This document shows, piece after piece, positions 4,980 through 6,381 of a DNA stretch of 6,381 nucleotides. The position numbers and the translations under genes are program-made. The first letter of the stretch is position 1, and each line of letters begins with the position of its first letter. A model generated the notes under the pieces. That model was given only the letters and a program-made list of their open reading frames with translations, did not search any database and was not told the origin of the DNA. Origin of the DNA: AWTP1-13 sp036280295 (GTDB lineage Bacteria; Pseudomonadota; Alphaproteobacteria; Rhizobiales; Hyphomicrobiaceae). Location: NCBI GenBank assembly GCA_036280295.1, contig DASURA010000387.1, forward strand, positions 1 through 6,381, read 5' to 3'.

Positions 4980-5402
4980 ATGGCCATCGAGCGCACATTA
5001 TCGATCATTAAGCCGGACGCCACCGGGCGCAACCTCACCGGCGCCGTCAACGCCTTGATCGAGAAGGCGGGCCTGCGCATCGTCGCGCAAAAGCGCGTGC
5101 GCTGGAGCAAGGAGCAGGCGGAGAAGTTCTATGAGGTGCACAAGGCCCGGCCGTTCTACGGCGACCTGGTCGCGTTCATGACCTCGGGCCCGATCGTTGT
5201 GCAGGTGCTCGAGGGCGAGAATGCCATCAAGGCGTATCGCGACGTGATGGGTGCCACCGATCCCGCCAAGGCGGCCCCGGGCACCATCCGCAAGGAGCTG
5301 GCCGAGAACATCGAGCGCAACACGGTTCACGGTTCCGACAGTGCCGAGAACGCCGCTGCCGAGATCGCGCTCAACTTCAAGTCCGAGGAGATCGTCGGGT
5401 AG
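4980..5402 (+). CDS. ndk: Nucleoside diphosphate kinase
   Basis: Cytosolic enzyme that transfers the gamma phosphate of ATP to nucleoside diphosphates through a phosphohistidine, balancing NTP and dNTP pools. It has 140 residues, the usual bacterial length. Visible signatures are the N-terminal ERTLSIIKPDAT with Lys11, the ARPFYGDLVAFMTSGP stretch (56-71), GATDPAKAAPGTIRKELAE (91-109), and the active-site motif NTVHGSDS with catalytic His117. The start is fixed by GGAG 6 nt upstream of the ATG at 4980 and by the family N-terminus; in-frame extension upstream is spurious. It appears monocistronic, with its own promoter and a stem-loop after the stop. PPK2 encoded nearby makes ADP and ATP from polyphosphate, so the two products act in adjacent reactions, though from different transcripts. 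Confidence 0.98.
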   Translation: MAIERTLSIIKPDATGRNLTGAVNALIEKAGLRIVAQKRVRWSKEQAEKFYEVHKARPFYGDLVAFMTSGPIVVQVLEGENAIKAYRDVMGATDPAKAAPGTIRKELAENIERNTVHGSDSAENAAAEIALNFKSEEIVG

Positions 5403-5431
5403 CCGGATTTAGTCGGACTCGGGATAACAGC

Positions 5432-5488
5432 CCGTAATCCGCCAATCTTTAGGTGCTTCGGCGGATCACGGCTTGCGCCTAATCCGCC
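5432..5488 (+). terminator. Stem-loop after ndk and three-part motif ATCCGCC - GGCGGAT - ATCCGCC, copy B
   Basis: CCGT-A-ATCCGCC (5432-5443) pairs with GGCGGAT-C-ACGG (5460-5471): eleven pairs and one mismatch, 16-nt loop, 29 nt after the ndk stop. No U-run follows. A second ATCCGCC (5482-5488) can compete for the central GGCGGAT, reproducing the layout of copy A at 3290-3344. It may act as an ndk 3' structure or as an attenuator before the DinB gene. Confidence 0.45.
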
Positions 5489-5529
5489 CAATACCTGTGA
5501 CGCTGAGTGGCATCGGGGCAGAGCGCGAG

Positions 5530-6027
5530 ATGATCTCGACCGGCTACGTTCAAGCCATGGCGGAATACAACCGCTGGCAGAACGAGAACCTGTACGGCAC
5601 CGCCGATCGCCTGAGCGAGGCTGTGCGCAAGGAACCGCGCGGCGCCTTCTTCGGCTCGATCCACGCCACGCTCAACCATCTGCTGTGGGCTGATCAGATC
5701 TGGATGAGCCGCCTCGTCGGCACGCCCAAGCCCAAGGCCACAGGCATCCCGCAGTCGCTGGGCATGTACGACAGCTGGGATGAGCTGAAGCGCGAGCGTG
5801 CGGCCTTCGATCAGTTGATCGTCGATTGGGCCGAGCGACTGGATCCGGCGTGGCTCGGAGGCGACATCACGTGGCACTCCGGCTCGACCGGCCGTGTCGT
5901 GACGAAGCCCAAGTGGCTGATCGTCACCCACATCTTCAACCACCAGACCCACCACCGCGGCCAGGTGCACTGCATGCTGACCCAGGCCGGCGGCACGCCG
6001 GGGATGACAGACTTGGCGTTCCGGTAG
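5530..6027 (+). CDS. DinB-family metal-binding protein
   Basis: A 165-residue four-helix-bundle protein of the DinB/YfiT-like superfamily, whose members are putative metal-dependent enzymes, some of them thiol-dependent transferases; the reaction here is unknown. The metal-ligand triad typical of the family is visible: His50 in SIHATLNHLLWADQIWMSR, and His138 and His142 in HIFNHQTHHRGQVH. The opening YVQAMAEYNRWQNENLYG is the characteristic first helix. I chose the ATG at 5530, since the open frame back to a TTG at 5473 adds 19 residues without family character and would run into the stem-loop after ndk. The Shine-Dalgarno is poor. It is 127 bp downstream of ndk on the same strand and converges on the enoyl-CoA hydratase gene with 43 bp between the stops. 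Confidence 0.92.
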   Translation: MISTGYVQAMAEYNRWQNENLYGTADRLSEAVRKEPRGAFFGSIHATLNHLLWADQIWMSRLVGTPKPKATGIPQSLGMYDSWDELKRERAAFDQLIVDWAERLDPAWLGGDITWHSGSTGRVVTKPKWLIVTHIFNHQTHHRGQVHCMLTQAGGTPGMTDLAFR

Positions 6028-6034
6028 TGGCGGT

Positions 6035-6068
6035 GGGGTGCAGGGTCGAATCCTGCGGGTCTGACCCC
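6035..6068. terminator. Stem-loop between convergent genes, resembling a tRNA T-arm
   Basis: GCAGG-GTCGAAT-CCTGC (6040-6056) is a 5-bp stem with a 7-nt loop, enclosed by GGGGT (6035-6039) and ACCCC (6064-6068). A second dyad GGGTC-T-GACCC lies at 6057-6067. It fills most of the 43 bp between the stops of the DinB and enoyl-CoA hydratase genes, so a bidirectional terminator is the simplest reading, although no U-run is seen. The loop differs from a T-loop only by G for T at the first position. Confidence 0.35.
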
Positions 6069-6070
6069 TC

Positions 6071-6381
6071 CTACATTCCTTTGTACTGCGGCCTCCGCTT
6101 CTCGTTGAAGGCGTTGATGCCTTCCTGCCGATCCTCGGTGACGACCGTGCGGTTGTAGGCCTCGATCTCGTAGGCATAGCCGTCTGCGCGGCCGAGATCG
6201 CTCGCGCGGTCCATGGACTTCTTCGCCTGGCGGACACTGACGGGCGCATTGCTCGCGATCTTGCGTGCGACCGAAAGCACCTCGTCCATGAGCTGCGGGC
6301 CCGGCACGACCTTGTTGATCATGCCCCAGGCGAGGCCGTCGATGGCGGTGAAAGGTGCGCCCGTGAGGATGATTTCCTTGG
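6071..6381 (-). CDS. Enoyl-CoA hydratase/isomerase family protein, C-terminal part (cut by window edge)
   Basis: C-terminal 102 residues of a crotonase-fold protein, probably an enoyl-CoA hydratase acting in fatty-acid or related acyl-CoA breakdown. The visible part begins KEIILTGAPFTAIDGLAWG, continues MINKVVPGPQLMDEVLSVA and APVSVRQAKKSMD, and ends with the family's usual tail TEDRQEGINAFNEKRRPQYKGM. The oxyanion-hole residues and catalytic glutamates lie in the missing N-terminal part, so hydratase, isomerase or other crotonase activity cannot be told apart. The reading frame runs open to the window edge and the ATG codons inside it are internal. It converges on the DinB gene. Confidence 0.92.
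   Translation of the reverse strand, partial: KEIILTGAPFTAIDGLAWGMINKVVPGPQLMDEVLSVARKIASNAPVSVRQAKKSMDRASDLGRADGYAYEIEAYNRTVVTEDRQEGINAFNEKRRPQYKGM

Noticed and set aside
5479..6249. 256-codon minus-strand ORF antisense to the DinB gene
   Set aside because: Shadow of the DinB and enoyl-CoA hydratase genes; no domain features.
1..6381. CRISPR array, insertion sequence, integrase, toxin-antitoxin or phage-defence system
   Set aside because: No regularly spaced direct repeats with spacers, no transposase or recombinase motifs, no terminal repeats and no defence-type domains were seen.

Overview
The window is GC-rich and densely coding. Its proteins read like those of a free-living alphaproteobacterium: an alphaproteobacterial-type Mrp N-terminus, a DinB-family protein, a class III-like PPK2, a DUF4339/GYF_2 membrane protein and Ndk. 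Genus cannot be told from sequence alone. I see no insertion sequence, integrase, CRISPR array, rRNA or complete tRNA; this is mostly housekeeping chromosome.

Layout. The first two thirds lie on the minus strand. From high to low coordinate they are a DUF4339 (GYF_2) single-pass membrane protein (3352-4656), a glutathione S-transferase (2342-2950), a PPK2 polyphosphate kinase (1410-2177, probably extending a little further upstream), a possible 62-residue small protein (1189-1377), an FlK-like hotdog thioesterase (744-1160), and the N-terminal third of an Mrp/ApbC P-loop ATPase running off the left edge (1-508). A divergent promoter region of about 320 bp separates the DUF4339 gene from ndk (4980-5402, plus). 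A DinB-family gene follows (5530-6027, plus). It converges on the C-terminal part of an enoyl-CoA hydratase gene that enters from the right edge (6071-6381, minus).

How the genes relate. ppk2, the small ORF and the thioesterase gene are spaced by about 30 bp and may be one transcript; the 109-bp gst-ppk2 gap and the 235-bp thioesterase-mrp gap are looser. PPK2 (nucleotide phosphorylation from polyphosphate) and Ndk (NTP/NDP equilibration) are functionally adjacent but are not in one operon. The other genes show no obvious common pathway.

Most worth a second look: (i) the 5' end of ppk2, where a good Shine-Dalgarno and ATG are in frame with the kinase but codon 3 is TGA, while family-like sequence continues after the stop; (ii) a three-part ATCCGCC / GGCGGAT / ATCCGCC arrangement found with nearly the same spacing in two intergenic regions; (iii) four tandem octapeptides in the linker of the DUF4339 protein; (iv) a structured gene-free region of about 400 bp (2951-3351); (v) direct repeats at the DUF4339 gene start; and (vi) a thioesterase that keeps the FlK catalytic residues but lacks its fluoroacetate-gating phenylalanines.
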